64,000 nucleotides of DNA, taken from Rhodocyclaceae bacterium. GTDB lineage: Bacteria > Pseudomonadota > Gammaproteobacteria > Burkholderiales > Rhodocyclaceae. The notes beneath the pieces are model-generated. The model ran no database searches, was not told the origin of the DNA, and saw only the letters and a list, made by a program, of their open reading frames with translations. This document shows positions 46,762 to 56,105 of the stretch, one piece after another. The position numbers and the translations under genes are program-made. The stretch's first letter is position 1. Every line of letters starts with the position of its first letter. The DNA is taken from contig JAQTNA010000005.1 in NCBI GenBank assembly GCA_028714035.1, forward strand, positions 62,001 to 126,000. The letters run 5' to 3'.

Positions 46762-48801
46762 ATGGTGGCCAACGAGGAAGTTCATAGCACGAATGTCGCC
46801 CTGGCGCGAGACCAGTATTTCGGCTCGGGCGACGTGCCGACCGGACTGGTGTCCGATTCCATCGCGGCCTCCTGGCGCCGTTGCCGCGACCTGGGCCTGA
46901 AAGCCGGTGATCCGGGCACGGACGCCGCCCTCATGGTGGATCGCCAGCGCGACATCCTGGAGCAGAACCGCAGCCTGCTGACCTATGCCCGGCCGGTGAT
47001 GGAAAACCTGTTCGCCCAGATCGCCAACACGGACAGCGTGGTACTCCTGGCGGACGCCAACAGCATGATCGTGCACTCCCTGGGGGATCCGAGCTTCATA
47101 GGCAAGGCCGACAAGGTGCGCCTGATGCCGGGTTTCTCCTGGGAGGAGCGCCATCGCGGCACCAATGCCATCGGTACCGCCCTGGTGGAGGAACGGCCCC
47201 TGGTGGTGCACGGGGGCGAGCACTACCTGGACAGGAACCTCTTTCTGACCTGCGCCGCATCCCCGGTGCTGGATACCGGCGGCCGGCCCATCGGCGTCCT
47301 CGACATCTCCGGCGAGTGCCGCAGCCATCAGCGCCACACCCTGGCCCTGGTGCAGATGTCGGCGCAGATGATCGAGAATCGCATGCTGATGTCCGAGTTC
47401 GGCAAGGAACTGGTGGTCAGTTTCCACGCCCGGCCCGAGTTCCTGGGCACCCTGTGCGAGGGCATCGCGGTCTTCTCGCTGGAAGGCAAGCTGCTGGCCG
47501 CCAATCGCAGCGCCCTTTTCCAGCTCGAACTGAAGCGCGCCGACGTGCCGCGCCAGCGGTTCTCCCAGCTCTTCGATACGCGCATAGACGAGGCGCTCAA
47601 CTATGTTCGCTTCGGGGGAAGGGAGCATTTTTCCATGCTCATGAAGGGCGGTATTCGGCTCTTCGCCCACCTCCGTTGCGGTGCGGTGACCTCCAAGCCC
47701 CTGTTCTTCGGCGGCGGAGCGAGCGCGGCGGAACCGGCGCGCAACGAAGAACCCGCGCCGGCGGCAGCGGCGAAGACCTCGCGTCCCGGCTTCCCGCTGA
47801 CGCTGAACGACCTCATGGGCGGCGACCTCCGGATCGAGGTAGCGGCCACCAAGGTGAGGAAGATACTGGGCAAGGACATTCCGCTCCTGATCGAAGGCGA
47901 GACGGGGACCGGCAAGGAGATGTTCGCCCAGGCCTTCCACATGAGCGGGCCGCGCCGGGACAAGCCCTTCGTCGCCGTGAACTGTGCCGCCATTCCCGAG
48001 GGCCTGATCGAATCGGAACTCTTCGGTTACCAGGACGGGGCCTTCACCGGGGCGAGAAAGAAGGGCAACCTGGGCAAGATCCTTCAGGCGGATGGCGGCA
48101 CGCTGTTCCTGGACGAGATCGGAGACATGCCCTTCAACCTCCAGGCCAGGCTGCTGCGGGTGCTTCAGGAACGGGAAGTGGTGCCCCTGGGTGCCGCTCG
48201 CGCCGTGCCCGTGGATATCCTGTTGGTGACCGCCACCAACCGCAAGCTGCGGGAGGAGGTGGAGCGGGGCAATTTCCGGGAAGATCTGTACTACCGGGTG
48301 AATGGCCTGCGCATCACCCTGCCGCCGCTCAGGGAGCGCACGGACCTGGACCGCATCGCCCAGTCCCTGTTGGTGGATGAGGCCGGGCCGGCTCGGAGCG
48401 TGGAAATTTCGGACGAGGTGCTGCAACTCTTCCGTGCCTACCGCTGGCCGGGCAATATCCGGCAGATGCGCTCCATACTGCGTACCGCCCTGGCCCTGCT
48501 GGACGGGGGGGATCTGCTGGAGGAGGAGCATCTGCCGGAGGATATCGTGGAGGAACTGGAACGGGCCGCGGCGGCGGGCCTCATCCCCACGGCCGCCCCC
48601 GTTCTCTCGGCGGCTCCCCTCATCCCCATGGCGGTTGCCCCTCCGATCTCCCCGCCGGTCGCCGGCGGCGCCAACCTGGCCGAGATAGAGCTGGCAGCCA
48701 TCCACCGGGCACTGGACGAATGCCAGGGCAACGTCTCGGCCGCCGCCCGGCGCCTGGGCATCAGCCGCAACACCCTCTATCGCAAGCTGGGAAGGCTGTA
48801 G
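46762..48801 (+). CDS. AcoR-like sigma-54-dependent transcriptional activator
   Basis: 679 aa. N-terminal GAF sensor region (SIAASWRRCRDLGL; GFSWEERHRGTNAIGTAL; HYLDRNLFLTCAASPV; GVLDISGE), AAA+ domain with Walker A EGETGTGKE, the sigma-54 contact loop DGAFTGARK, Walker B GTLFLDEIGD and Arg finger region, and a C-terminal Fis-type helix-turn-helix (LAEIELAAIHRALDECQGNVSAAARRLGISRNTLYRKLGRL, shown as parts). AcoR relatives activate acetoin, alcohol or aldehyde genes. The ATG at 46762 has AGGAGGAGAAG upstream; an earlier ATG at 46699 lacks one. Its position among eight sigma-54 elements makes it the likely activator of the block. Confidence 0.94.
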   Translation: MVANEEVHSTNVALARDQYFGSGDVPTGLVSDSIAASWRRCRDLGLKAGDPGTDAALMVDRQRDILEQNRSLLTYARPVMENLFAQIANTDSVVLLADANSMIVHSLGDPSFIGKADKVRLMPGFSWEERHRGTNAIGTALVEERPLVVHGGEHYLDRNLFLTCAASPVLDTGGRPIGVLDISGECRSHQRHTLALVQMSAQMIENRMLMSEFGKELVVSFHARPEFLGTLCEGIAVFSLEGKLLAANRSALFQLELKRADVPRQRFSQLFDTRIDEALNYVRFGGREHFSMLMKGGIRLFAHLRCGAVTSKPLFFGGGASAAEPARNEEPAPAAAAKTSRPGFPLTLNDLMGGDLRIEVAATKVRKILGKDIPLLIEGETGTGKEMFAQAFHMSGPRRDKPFVAVNCAAIPEGLIESELFGYQDGAFTGARKKGNLGKILQADGGTLFLDEIGDMPFNLQARLLRVLQEREVVPLGAARAVPVDILLVTATNRKLREEVERGNFREDLYYRVNGLRITLPPLRERTDLDRIAQSLLVDEAGPARSVEISDEVLQLFRAYRWPGNIRQMRSILRTALALLDGGDLLEEEHLPEDIVEELERAAAAGLIPTAAPVLSAAPLIPMAVAPPISPPVAGGANLAEIELAAIHRALDECQGNVSAAARRLGISRNTLYRKLGRL

Positions 48802-48822
48802 CGCCCAATTTGCGCCAGGGAA

Positions 48823-48850
48823 AAGGCCCGGGATTGCCGGGCCTTATTTC
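48823..48850 (+). terminator. Terminator of the activator gene
   Basis: AAGGCCCGG-GATTG-CCGGGCCTT then ATTTCTT. Confidence 0.85.
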
Positions 48851-48863
48851 TTCCATCGCCGGC

Positions 48864-48892
48864 AAAAAAAGGGCGGCCCCGGAGGGCCGCCG
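48864..48892 (-). terminator. Terminator of the porin gene
   Basis: On the minus strand GGCGGCCC-TCCG-GGGCCGCC followed by seven T; 80 bp past the porin stop. Confidence 0.85.
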
Positions 48893-48972
48893 CAAGGTTC
48901 GCTACGGGAGCGAAACGAGGAGAGATGCACGCCGAACTGAGGCCCCGATGAGATGCCGGAGCCCTGGGGGGC

Positions 48973-50109
48973 TTAGAAGAACAGAATGGCGCCGAATGAG
49001 GCGCTGTCCGTCTTGATGGCGGTGACCTGCTCCTTGCGGGAGTTCAGTTCGGCCACCAGGGTGACGTTGGGGGTCAGGCTGTAGTACGCGCCCAGGGTCG
49101 TGCCATTGGTCCTGGAAACGTCGCTGGCGCCTTCGATGGCGTTCTTTTGCAGGCGGCTCCGGCCGTAGCTGGTGCCCAGCTTCAGGTCGCCGATCTTGTA
49201 GGTCGCCTGGAGCAGGTAGCCATTGGATGCGCGGGTGTTGCCCCTGGTGTCGAAACCGTCGGAGAACAGCACGGCGCTGCCCAGGCCCTGACCGCTGTAG
49301 GCCTCCGCCATCATGCCGAAGTTGCCCACGTTGGCCAGGATACCCAGTTCGCCGCCGTTGGCCGTTCCCTGTTGGGCGGAACCGATGGTGGCGTTGCTGA
49401 ACTTCTGGCTGATCAGGCCGCCCCAGACCTTGCCGGAAGTCGCGCCCTTGAAGGCATACTCGGCCAGTGCCTGGAAGCCGGGGGACGAACCGGTGGTGGC
49501 GGTGGCGTTGGTGGCGCTGGTGTCCTTGTTGTCGAAGACGCCGACGCTCAGGCTGAAGCCGTTGGCGCTGGGCGTCGTGTAGGTGATCTGGGGCTGGAAT
49601 TCGCAATAGACATAGCCGGCACCGATGCCGCCCAGGGTGGTGTTGATGTTGCGCGCGGCGCCCGCGCCGCCACCGACGCCGATCAGGGTCATGTCGTTCA
49701 GGATGGCGTTGGACTGGAACAGGCCGACGTCACGGCCGAACTTGAAGGTGCCCACGTCGGACTTGCCGAAGCTCAGGTAGTTGGTCCGCACATCCGCCGT
49801 GGTCTTGCCCACGCCGGCCACGCCCGCCCCGTTGGAATTGATGCCGGGCCAGTAGCCGATCACGCCCTTGATGTCCCAACCCTTTTGCTGGGTCGTGGCG
49901 GTGACGTTCAGGTAGCCGGGCAAGAGGCCGTTTTCGATGGACGTGGAGGTGTTCTTGTTGTCGGCCTTGGTGCTGGTATAGAAGGCGTTGACCGAGCCGC
50001 TGATGTCCAGCTTCCAGCCCTTGTCGTTGTAGACCTCCAGAGCCATGGCGTGGCTGGCGGTGAGGGCGGCGGCGGTCGCGACGGCGATGAGTTTGATCTG
50101 GTGCTTCAT
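48973..50109 (-). CDS. Outer-membrane porin
   Basis: 378 aa, signal peptide (cut after AMA), Gly/Asn/Thr-rich beta-barrel strands such as GYLNVTATTQQKGWDIKG and LSFGKSDVGTFKFGRD, and the C-terminal Phe required for outer-membrane insertion (SFGAILFF). General gram-negative trimeric porin type of Betaproteobacteria; may admit alcohols or organic acids. GGAGGAG ribosome site. Preceded by a near-perfect sigma-54 element, so probably part of the alcohol regulon. Confidence 0.9.
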   Translation of the reverse strand: MKHQIKLIAVATAAALTASHAMALEVYNDKGWKLDISGSVNAFYTSTKADNKNTSTSIENGLLPGYLNVTATTQQKGWDIKGVIGYWPGINSNGAGVAGVGKTTADVRTNYLSFGKSDVGTFKFGRDVGLFQSNAILNDMTLIGVGGGAGAARNINTTLGGIGAGYVYCEFQPQITYTTPSANGFSLSVGVFDNKDTSATNATATTGSSPGFQALAEYAFKGATSGKVWGGLISQKFSNATIGSAQQGTANGGELGILANVGNFGMMAEAYSGQGLGSAVLFSDGFDTRGNTRASNGYLLQATYKIGDLKLGTSYGRSRLQKNAIEGASDVSRTNGTTLGAYYSLTPNVTLVAELNSRKEQVTAIKTDSASFGAILFF

Positions 50110-50155
50110 GAATTATTTCTCCTCCGAGATGGGTTTGTAAAAGCAATTGAGCTAT

Positions 50156-50171
50156 TGCAATCGCCATGCCA
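50156..50171 (-). promoter_or_regulatory. Sigma-54 promoter of the porin gene
   Basis: Minus strand TGGCATGGCGATTGCA: one mismatch (T for C at position 6). Confidence 0.82.
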
Positions 50172-50313
50172 GGAATTGGCGGATGTCTCGGAAGTTGTAA
50201 TTGAAATTTCATTTCATGGAAATGTGTAACGACTCGGCGCAGATTGCTGAAACCTGAGTCATGGATTTCCCCGTGTGTTCCAGAATTGACTGGATATGAT
50301 GCTTATTGTTGAA

Positions 50314-50330
50314 TGTAACACATTGATACA
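50314..50330. promoter_or_regulatory. Candidate UAS of the porin gene
   Basis: TGTAACACATTGATACA, 143 bp from the -24 element; a half-site TGTTCCAG is at 50276-50283. The ~396-bp gap to the dehydrogenase end is otherwise AT-rich and without genes. Confidence 0.45.
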
Positions 50331-50438
50331 CCGCTTCATTTATTGGCACAAGGGGTGTGTGAAGTTATGGAGCAGGGGCGCCGGCATGTGCAATTCACGG
50401 GCCGGGTGATTGATTTCTGATTCATTGCGTCAGGCAAT

Positions 50439-50470
50439 AAAAAACCCGCAGGGGAAGCTGCGGGTTTTAT
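50439..50470 (-). terminator. Terminator of the PQQ alcohol dehydrogenase gene
   Basis: AATAAAAAACCCGCAG...CTGCGGGTTTTATT on the plus strand; read on the minus strand it gives a 7-bp GC stem with flanking A/T tracts, 35 bp past the stop. Confidence 0.85.
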
Positions 50471-50505
50471 TGCCGGCGGGCCGGCGTACTGCTGAATGGC
50501 GGAGG

Positions 50506-52260
50506 TCAGATCTTCTTGTGCAGCTTGAATACCCAGACGGAGCCGCCCTGTTCCAGGTAGTGCACGCGCTTGGCCACCTCGCCGCCCCACAGGGGCACGG
50601 CGCCACCCCAGCCGGAAACAACGGCGACGTACTGCTCGCCGTTTTCCGTCCAGGTGATGGGCGGTGCGACGATGCCGGAGCCGGTCTGGAACTTCCAGAG
50701 TTCCTTGCCGGTCTTGTCGTCGAAGGCCTTCAGGAAGCCCTCCGGCGTACCGGTGAACACCAGGCCGCCGCCGGTCGCCAGGACGCCGCCCCAGAGCGGA
50801 GCGTAGTTCTTGTATTCCCACACGATCTTGCCCGTGGCCGGATCCACGGCGCGCAGGGCGCCGATGTAATCGTCGTTCAGGGGCTTGATGTTGAAGCCGG
50901 CGCCGAGGAAGGCGGAACCCTTCTTGTAGGACACGGGCTCGTTGTGGATGTCCATGCCCCACTCGTTGGCCGGGACGTAGAACAGCCCGGTCTTCCGGCT
51001 GTAGGCCATGGGCATCTGGTTCTTGCCGCCCAGGAAGGACGGCGCCGAGAACACCTCCTTCCCCGTCTTGGCCTCCGCCGGGTTGCCCGGGCGGTTCTCG
51101 TCCACGTAGTTCGGCCGGCCGGTCTTCAGGTCAATCCCCGTGGCCCAGGTGATCTTGTTGACGAAGGGAAAGGCGTTCTGCAGCTTCCCGTTCCTGGCGT
51201 CCAGCACGAAGAAGAAGCCGTTGCGGTCGGCCTTGCCGCCCAGGAGCTTGGCGTCCTTCGTGGTGTAGGTGACGAACTCGTTTACGCCGTCGAAGTCCCA
51301 GCCGTCGTGGGGCGTGGTCTGGTAGTGCCAGACGATCTTGCCCGAGTCCGCGTCAATGGCCAGGGTGGAGGAAGAGAACAGGTTGTCGCCGGGACGGAGA
51401 TGGCTGTTCCACGGGGCCGGGTTGCCCGTTCCGGCGTAGATCAGGTTGGTCTGGGGGTTGTAGGTGAAGTTGTTCCAGGTCGCGGCGCCGCCGGTCTTCC
51501 AGGTATCGCCCGGCCAGGTCTTGTTGGTCTCGCCGGAGATGCCGTTCTCGACCATCTTGTCGCCATCGCGCCGGTAGCCCATGTGGCCCTCGACGGTCGG
51601 ACGGGTCCATACCAGCTTGCCCGTCCTGGCGTCGCGCGCCTCGACCTTGCCGACGATGCCGAACTCGCCGCCGGAGACGCCGGTGAGGACCATGCCCTTG
51701 ACGATCAGGGGGGCCGCCGTGGCGGAATAGCCGGCCTGGTAGTCGGCCATCTTCTCCTTCCACACCACCTTGCCGGTGTCCTGGTTCAGGGCGATGAGCT
51801 GGGCATCCAGGGTCTCGAAGATGACCAGGTTGTCGTAGAGGGCGGCGCCGCGGTTTACCACGTCACAGCAGGGCAGGATGCCGTCCGGCAGACGGTGCTC
51901 GTACTTCCACAGCTTCTTGCCGGTCTGGGTATCCAGGGCATAGATGCGCGAGTACGAAGCGGTCACGAACATCTTGCCGTTGGCGATCACCGGCTGGGAC
52001 TCCTGGCCGCGCTGCTTCTCGCCGCCGAAGGAGAAGGACCACACGGGCACCAGGTCTCCGACGTTCTTGGCGTTGATCTGCGCGATCGGGCTGTAGCGCT
52101 GTGCCTGCTGGCCCAATCCGGCGGTCAGGACATCATTGGGGGTCGTGGCGTCATTGGCGATATCCGCGTCCGTGACGACGGCTTGGGCGCTCACCGAGAC
52201 GAAGGCCAGGGCCAGAGCCGCAGCCAGCAGGGTCGGCAGCGATTGCTGCTTTTTGTTCAT
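50506..52260 (-). CDS. PQQ-dependent alcohol dehydrogenase, lanthanide-type
   Basis: 584-aa periplasmic quinoprotein with an eight-bladed propeller, oxidising primary alcohols and passing electrons to a c-type cytochrome. Signal peptide [20 protein letters not shown], cut after AQA. Adjacent cysteines LPCCDVV form the disulfide over PQQ. The catalytic Asp lies in [13 protein letters not shown]; the Asp two residues later (WDFDG) is the extra lanthanide ligand of XoxF and PedH enzymes, whereas calcium enzymes have Ala or Ser there (for example WDYAG). W-motifs such as [19 protein letters not shown] and [16 protein letters not shown] mark the blades. Start chosen at MNKKQQS with AAGGAG 8 nt upstream. 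Overall closer to the ethanol dehydrogenase (ExaA/PedH) type than to methanol enzymes, an impression needing alignment. Confidence 0.93.
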   Translation of the reverse strand: MNKKQQSLPTLLAAALALAFVSVSAQAVVTDADIANDATTPNDVLTAGLGQQAQRYSPIAQINAKNVGDLVPVWSFSFGGEKQRGQESQPVIANGKMFVTASYSRIYALDTQTGKKLWKYEHRLPDGILPCCDVVNRGAALYDNLVIFETLDAQLIALNQDTGKVVWKEKMADYQAGYSATAAPLIVKGMVLTGVSGGEFGIVGKVEARDARTGKLVWTRPTVEGHMGYRRDGDKMVENGISGETNKTWPGDTWKTGGAATWNNFTYNPQTNLIYAGTGNPAPWNSHLRPGDNLFSSSTLAIDADSGKIVWHYQTTPHDGWDFDGVNEFVTYTTKDAKLLGGKADRNGFFFVLDARNGKLQNAFPFVNKITWATGIDLKTGRPNYVDENRPGNPAEAKTGKEVFSAPSFLGGKNQMPMAYSRKTGLFYVPANEWGMDIHNEPVSYKKGSAFLGAGFNIKPLNDDYIGALRAVDPATGKIVWEYKNYAPLWGGVLATGGGLVFTGTPEGFLKAFDDKTGKELWKFQTGSGIVAPPITWTENGEQYVAVVSGWGGAVPLWGGEVAKRVHYLEQGGSVWVFKLHKKI

Positions 52261-52371
52261 GGGTTTCTCCTTGCGATTGAGTTCAGCCTGTCGCCCCCTG
52301 CCGGGGGCATCAGGCCATGTCACCTCCAGAATCAGCCTGGGCACGTACCGGAGGCTGACCAGGCTGGCTTT

Positions 52372-52387
52372 CGCAAGTGCTGTGCCA
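52372..52387 (-). promoter_or_regulatory. Sigma-54 promoter of the PQQ alcohol dehydrogenase
   Basis: Minus strand TGGCACAGCACTTGCG: -24 and -12 cores intact, two peripheral mismatches, about 112 bp before ATG. Confidence 0.78.
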
Positions 52388-52469
52388 GCGCAAAATCCGC
52401 GCAAACCGTGCTTCCATGCGTTAGCGAATGGAACGGGCGTCGCGGCGGAGCGCAATAAAACGGAGCGAT

Positions 52470-52486
52470 TGCTCCAGGAAGGAACA
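52470..52486. promoter_or_regulatory. Candidate UAS of the PQQ alcohol dehydrogenase
   Basis: TGCTCCAGGAAGGAACA, 83 bp from the -24 element. Confidence 0.55.
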
Positions 52487-52522
52487 GCGTACGAGGTGCA
52501 CGCTCGCCCGGCCGAACCGGCA

Positions 52523-53479
52523 TCAGTGGGCCGATGGCTCGGAGTGTTCTAGCCGGAGATAGAAGGCCCGGGCATTCCCCCCGTGGTGTTCCGCATAGCC
52601 CTTCCAGCCGGTGAATTCCGGCAACTGGACCGCCGCTTCCAGTTCCGAGAGGCTGGTTCCGGCGGCATAGGCAAGCCCCACATTTGCCTGCAATGCGTTG
52701 ATATAGCGCCGAAATTCTGCAACCCGGGAAGGCGGGGAAGGCGGGCCCCGGTCCGGAATCACGAGCGAGGCGGGGAGGGCGGCGAGACGATCGAATGTCG
52801 CCTCCAGTTCCCCCAGGTCGGCTTCCTGCAGGTCGGGAATGTGGTCCAGGTAGAGCAGGGCGCCGGTGAACAGGACGCCGCTCTGCCTGTCCAGCACCGC
52901 CGTGCCGCCGGGAATGACGCCCTGGGACGGCACGATGAGCTCGAGTTGCCGACCGCCCGCATCCAGTGTCTCGCCATCTTCCAGGTCCGGCCGGGGGAGT
53001 GCGATGCGCGTACCCGCCATGGCGGCCTCCCCCACGTGATCCGTCAGCACGCGCAGGCAACGCCGGCAGCGTTGCTCCATCAAGCGCACCGTGACGCGGT
53101 GGGCCAGGACCGGGATGTCGTTGTCCGTGAAATAGCCGGTGCCCAACACCTGCTCCGGCCTGGCGTGGGTGTCAATCACCATTTTGATCGGCAGGCGCGT
53201 GACCCGGGCGATGGCCGCCACCACGGCCCGGGCGTGGTTCCGGCTCGGGCCCGCGTTGATCACCACGACTCCGCTGGTTCCGACGACGAAGCCGCCATTG
53301 GCCGTGAAGCCCCCGTTCCGCGGCGTCGGTTTGTCCCCGTGGGCCAGGAGGGCGTACACGCCCGGCGCCACCTGCTCCGGCACGAGTGTTGGCAAAAGCG
53401 ATGGCGAGGCGGAGGCGGGCAGGCAGAGGAGTCCATGAAGAAAGCAAAAAAGGGCGAGGAGGGGCTTGAGTCGTTGCAT
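52523..53479 (-). CDS. Quinoprotein relay metallo-beta-lactamase-fold protein 2, zinc site lost
   Basis: 318 aa, secreted (signal peptide ending PASASP). The fold is that of the SoxH-related PQQ relay metallohydrolases ([37 protein letters not shown]). Every zinc motif is altered: HxHxDH reads HARPEQ, the AGHTDG His region reads PSQGVIPG, the FAGD Asp reads FTGA, and PGHG reads PDRG. It is therefore predicted to be catalytically silent. RCRRCLRV supplies a cysteine pair. Divergent from the SoxYZ-like gene; upstream of the dehydrogenase on the same strand. Confidence 0.85.
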   Translation of the reverse strand: MQRLKPLLALFCFLHGLLCLPASASPSLLPTLVPEQVAPGVYALLAHGDKPTPRNGGFTANGGFVVGTSGVVVINAGPSRNHARAVVAAIARVTRLPIKMVIDTHARPEQVLGTGYFTDNDIPVLAHRVTVRLMEQRCRRCLRVLTDHVGEAAMAGTRIALPRPDLEDGETLDAGGRQLELIVPSQGVIPGGTAVLDRQSGVLFTGALLYLDHIPDLQEADLGELEATFDRLAALPASLVIPDRGPPSPPSRVAEFRRYINALQANVGLAYAAGTSLSELEAAVQLPEFTGWKGYAEHHGGNARAFYLRLEHSEPSAH

Positions 53480-53505
53480 GTCGGTTCGTTTCCTCCGGCA
53501 GGTTT

Positions 53506-53521
53506 TGGCACAGGGATTGCT
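53506..53521 (+). promoter_or_regulatory. Sigma-54 promoter of the relay/TonB operon
   Basis: TGGCACAGGGATTGCT: one mismatch (A for G at position 7); 47 bp before the SoxYZ-like ATG. Confidence 0.82.
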
Positions 53522-53567
53522 AACAGGTCTGGCAGAGTCAAAGCAAAAATAATACGAGGAGACGAAA

Positions 53568-54341
53568 ATGCCCCAAAGCTTGCGCCTCGGCGCGGCGGTG
53601 ATGCTCTATGCCTTGGCGCTGGTGGCCCGGGCCGGCGACGTGGCGCCGGACCCGCTGAATTCCTCCCGCTGGCACGACGTGCGGAGAGCGTTATTTCCCG
53701 GCCAGCCGGTGCGCTTCGATTCCCGGGTGGAGGTCACGGCACCGGCGACTGCCGAGGATTCCCTCAACGTGCCCGTGTCGGTGCGAGTGACGGGCGGCCT
53801 GGAGGCGCGGCGCATCCTCGTCTTCGCCGAGATGAACCCCATCGTGCCGGTCCTGGAGTTCGAGCCGCTGCGCGTCAGCCCGTACCTTTCCTTCCGCATG
53901 AAGTTGCAGCAGGCGAGCCCGATCCGTGCGGCGGTTCTGGATGCGGGCGGCGCCTGGCATGTGGGGAGCGCCTGGGTGGACGCGGCCGGCGGCGGTTGCA
54001 CCGCGCCCGGCAGCGGACGCGCCGCACCGGATTGGCAGGAACACCTGAACGAGGTGCAAAGCCGCTTCTGGTCCCATCCCCAGGGAGAGGACCGCCTGCG
54101 TCTGCGCATCAGCCATCCCATGGATACGGGCCTCGCGGCCAGCATCCCGGCCTTCTTCCTGCAGGAGCTGGTGCTCACGGACGAGACCGGTGCGCCCTAC
54201 CTGCGCCTCAAGGTCCATGAGCCGGTCAGCCAGAACCCGGTGTTCAGTTTCGATATTCCCGCGGAAATGCGCGCAGGTCATCGGCTGCGGCTAACGGGCG
54301 TGGATAATGGCGGCAACCGTCTCGATCGGGTGCTGGAATGA
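53568..54341 (+). CDS. Quinoprotein-associated SoxYZ-like carrier protein
   Basis: 257 aa with signal peptide (cut after ARA). SoxY-like half (RWHDVRRALFPGQPVRFDS, then VRVTGGLEARRILVFAEMNP) ends in a GGGC motif with Cys near residue 144, comparable to the SoxY sulfur-carrier Cys; SoxZ-like half follows (EVQSRFWSHPQGEDRLRLRI, RLRLTGVDNGG). The fused family is known only beside PQQ dehydrogenases; its cargo is unknown. Ribosome site GAGGAGAC. First gene of a four/five-gene unit. Confidence 0.88.
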   Translation: MPQSLRLGAAVMLYALALVARAGDVAPDPLNSSRWHDVRRALFPGQPVRFDSRVEVTAPATAEDSLNVPVSVRVTGGLEARRILVFAEMNPIVPVLEFEPLRVSPYLSFRMKLQQASPIRAAVLDAGGAWHVGSAWVDAAGGGCTAPGSGRAAPDWQEHLNEVQSRFWSHPQGEDRLRLRISHPMDTGLAASIPAFFLQELVLTDETGAPYLRLKVHEPVSQNPVFSFDIPAEMRAGHRLRLTGVDNGGNRLDRVLE

Positions 54342-55327
54342 GACATCCCATTGCAGGATCGGTCGTGGATGAGGCACGCCTGGAGTGCGGGCTGATTCTC
54401 CTGGCGCTGGTTTTTGCCATCGGACTGCTCTTTCCCTGGCGTGCCGAGGCGGGTGAGCCCGATTACCGGCTCGCACCCCGGCAGGTCGCCCCGGACACCT
54501 GGGTGTTCGTCGGGGCCACCGAGGACTTCTCCCCGAGAAACGGCGGCAATATCGTCAATACCGGCTTCATCGTCACCCCGGCCGGTGTGCTGGTGATAGA
54601 CACGGGGCCGTCCCTGCTCTATGGACGGCAGATGCGCCAGGCCATCGCCCGGGTCACCGATCGGCCGGTGGTGCAGGTGATCAACACCCATCATCACCCG
54701 GACCATTTCTTCGGCAACCAGGCTTTCCCGGGGCTGCCCATCCTGGCCCTGCCCGAGACCGTCCGCGGCGAGACCGCGGAGGGAGGCGCCTTCGCCGACA
54801 ACATGTACCGCATGAACGGGGACTGGATGAAGGATACCGAGCCCCTGGCCGCCGGACCCGCGCCGGTGCCGGATCGGCTGGAACTTGGGGGACACCGCCT
54901 GGAATTCCTTCGCCTGGCCGGCCACACGGACGGCGACCTGGCGCTATTCGATCGCACGACGGGGGTGCTCTTCGCCGGCGACCTGGTATTCCACGACCGT
55001 GCGCCAACCACCGCCCACGCCCACATCCGGCGCTGGCTCGACAGCCTGGCGTATCTGGCGGGGCTGCCATTTCGGGTTCTGGTGCCGGGGCACGGCATGC
55101 CCAGCCAGGATGCCTTGCCGATCGCCCAGACCCGGGACTATCTGACCTGGCTGGACGCGAGCCTGCGCCAGTCCGTCGAGGAGGGGCGCGACATGGCGGA
55201 CATGTTGCGCGATCCCATCCCGGCCCGCTTCGATGGCCTGGCCCTGGTGCGGAAGGAATACCCGCGCTCGGTCAGTCACCTGGCCCCGCGCTTCGAGCGT
55301 GCGGTGCTGGAAGGCGTACGGCCGTGA
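54338..55327 (+). CDS. Quinoprotein relay metallo-beta-lactamase-fold protein 1
   Basis: 329 aa, N-terminal membrane/signal segment (GLILLALVFAIGLLFPWRAEA), then a complete zinc hydrolase core: NTHHHPDHFFGN, AGHTDGDLALF, FAGDLVFHD and VPGHGMP. Members of this group are predicted thiol/sulfur or quinone-related hydrolases working with the SoxYZ-like carrier; activity unproven. ATGA overlap with the upstream gene. Confidence 0.9.
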   Translation: MRHPIAGSVVDEARLECGLILLALVFAIGLLFPWRAEAGEPDYRLAPRQVAPDTWVFVGATEDFSPRNGGNIVNTGFIVTPAGVLVIDTGPSLLYGRQMRQAIARVTDRPVVQVINTHHHPDHFFGNQAFPGLPILALPETVRGETAEGGAFADNMYRMNGDWMKDTEPLAAGPAPVPDRLELGGHRLEFLRLAGHTDGDLALFDRTTGVLFAGDLVFHDRAPTTAHAHIRRWLDSLAYLAGLPFRVLVPGHGMPSQDALPIAQTRDYLTWLDASLRQSVEEGRDMADMLRDPIPARFDGLALVRKEYPRSVSHLAPRFERAVLEGVRP

Positions 55328-56046
55328 GCGCGGCACCCATGGCGGCCGGGCAGTTGTGCTTCCTGCCGCCGCGCTGGGTGCTGCTCTCTTTCCTGGCCCA
55401 TGTCCTGATCATCGCCTGCGCCAAGGGCCTGCCGGCACCGCAGGCGCCGCCCGTCAGGCTGGAAGTGAGGCTCATGCCCCACCAGTCGGCACCCGTCCTG
55501 CCTCCCGCGCCGGCCCGCGTGGCCCCGGCGCCGACCCGAACTCCGGAGCGTGCGCAGCGCCCCGAGTCGGCGCAACGCCCGATCCTGGTACGCCAGGACG
55601 CTCCCGCCGCAACGCCCGTCGTGCCCGTCGCCCCGCCTGCCATTTCGACGGCGGTGCCCGTCGCCGCACCGGCTCCGGCCGCGGCAGGTCCGGCGCCCGC
55701 GGTGCCGCCGGTTGTCCCGGCACGGGCCGATGAAGGTGTTGCCCTGCGCAACGACCTGGCGGGGTACGGCGCCACCTTCTCCCGCTGGCTGGCCCGGCAC
55801 AAGGTCTACCCGCGCATCGCCCAGGTAAGGGGCTGGCAGGGGCAGGTGCGGCTGCGGGTGCACGTGGCCAGGAAAGGTGCGGTGATGGAGGTGGAAGTGA
55901 CCCGATCCAGCGGATTCGATGTGCTGGATCAGGAGGCGGTGGACATGGTGCGCCGCGCCACCCCTCTGCCGGACCTGCCCCTGTCCCTGGCCGGGAGCGA
56001 ATTCAATCTGGAAATCCCCATCGTCTTTCGTCTCGAGCAAGGCTGA
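55324..56046 (+). CDS. TonB-type energy transducer
   Basis: 240 aa: one N-terminal membrane helix (VLLSFLAHVLIIACAKGL), a Pro/Ala-rich periplasmic linker (about 40-135), and a C-terminal TonB domain (KVYPRIAQVRGWQGQVRLRVHVARKG; SSGFDVLDQEAVDMVRRATP in part). GTG start overlapping the previous stop (GTGA). Lacks ExbBD nearby, so it would borrow those of the cell. Coupled with the receptor that follows. Confidence 0.92.
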   Translation: MSAAPMAAGQLCFLPPRWVLLSFLAHVLIIACAKGLPAPQAPPVRLEVRLMPHQSAPVLPPAPARVAPAPTRTPERAQRPESAQRPILVRQDAPAATPVVPVAPPAISTAVPVAAPAPAAAGPAPAVPPVVPARADEGVALRNDLAGYGATFSRWLARHKVYPRIAQVRGWQGQVRLRVHVARKGAVMEVEVTRSSGFDVLDQEAVDMVRRATPLPDLPLSLAGSEFNLEIPIVFRLEQG

Positions 56047-56105
56047 GAGCGCACACGCCCGTCTCGACCGGAAGTCCCCATGACCGAACTCACACAGGAA
56101 TCGCC

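Noticed and set aside
53373..53389. Possible activator site TGCTCCGGCACGAGTGT upstream of the SoxYZ-like gene
   Set aside because: Only one half fits the motif and it lies inside coding sequence; kept out of the site list.
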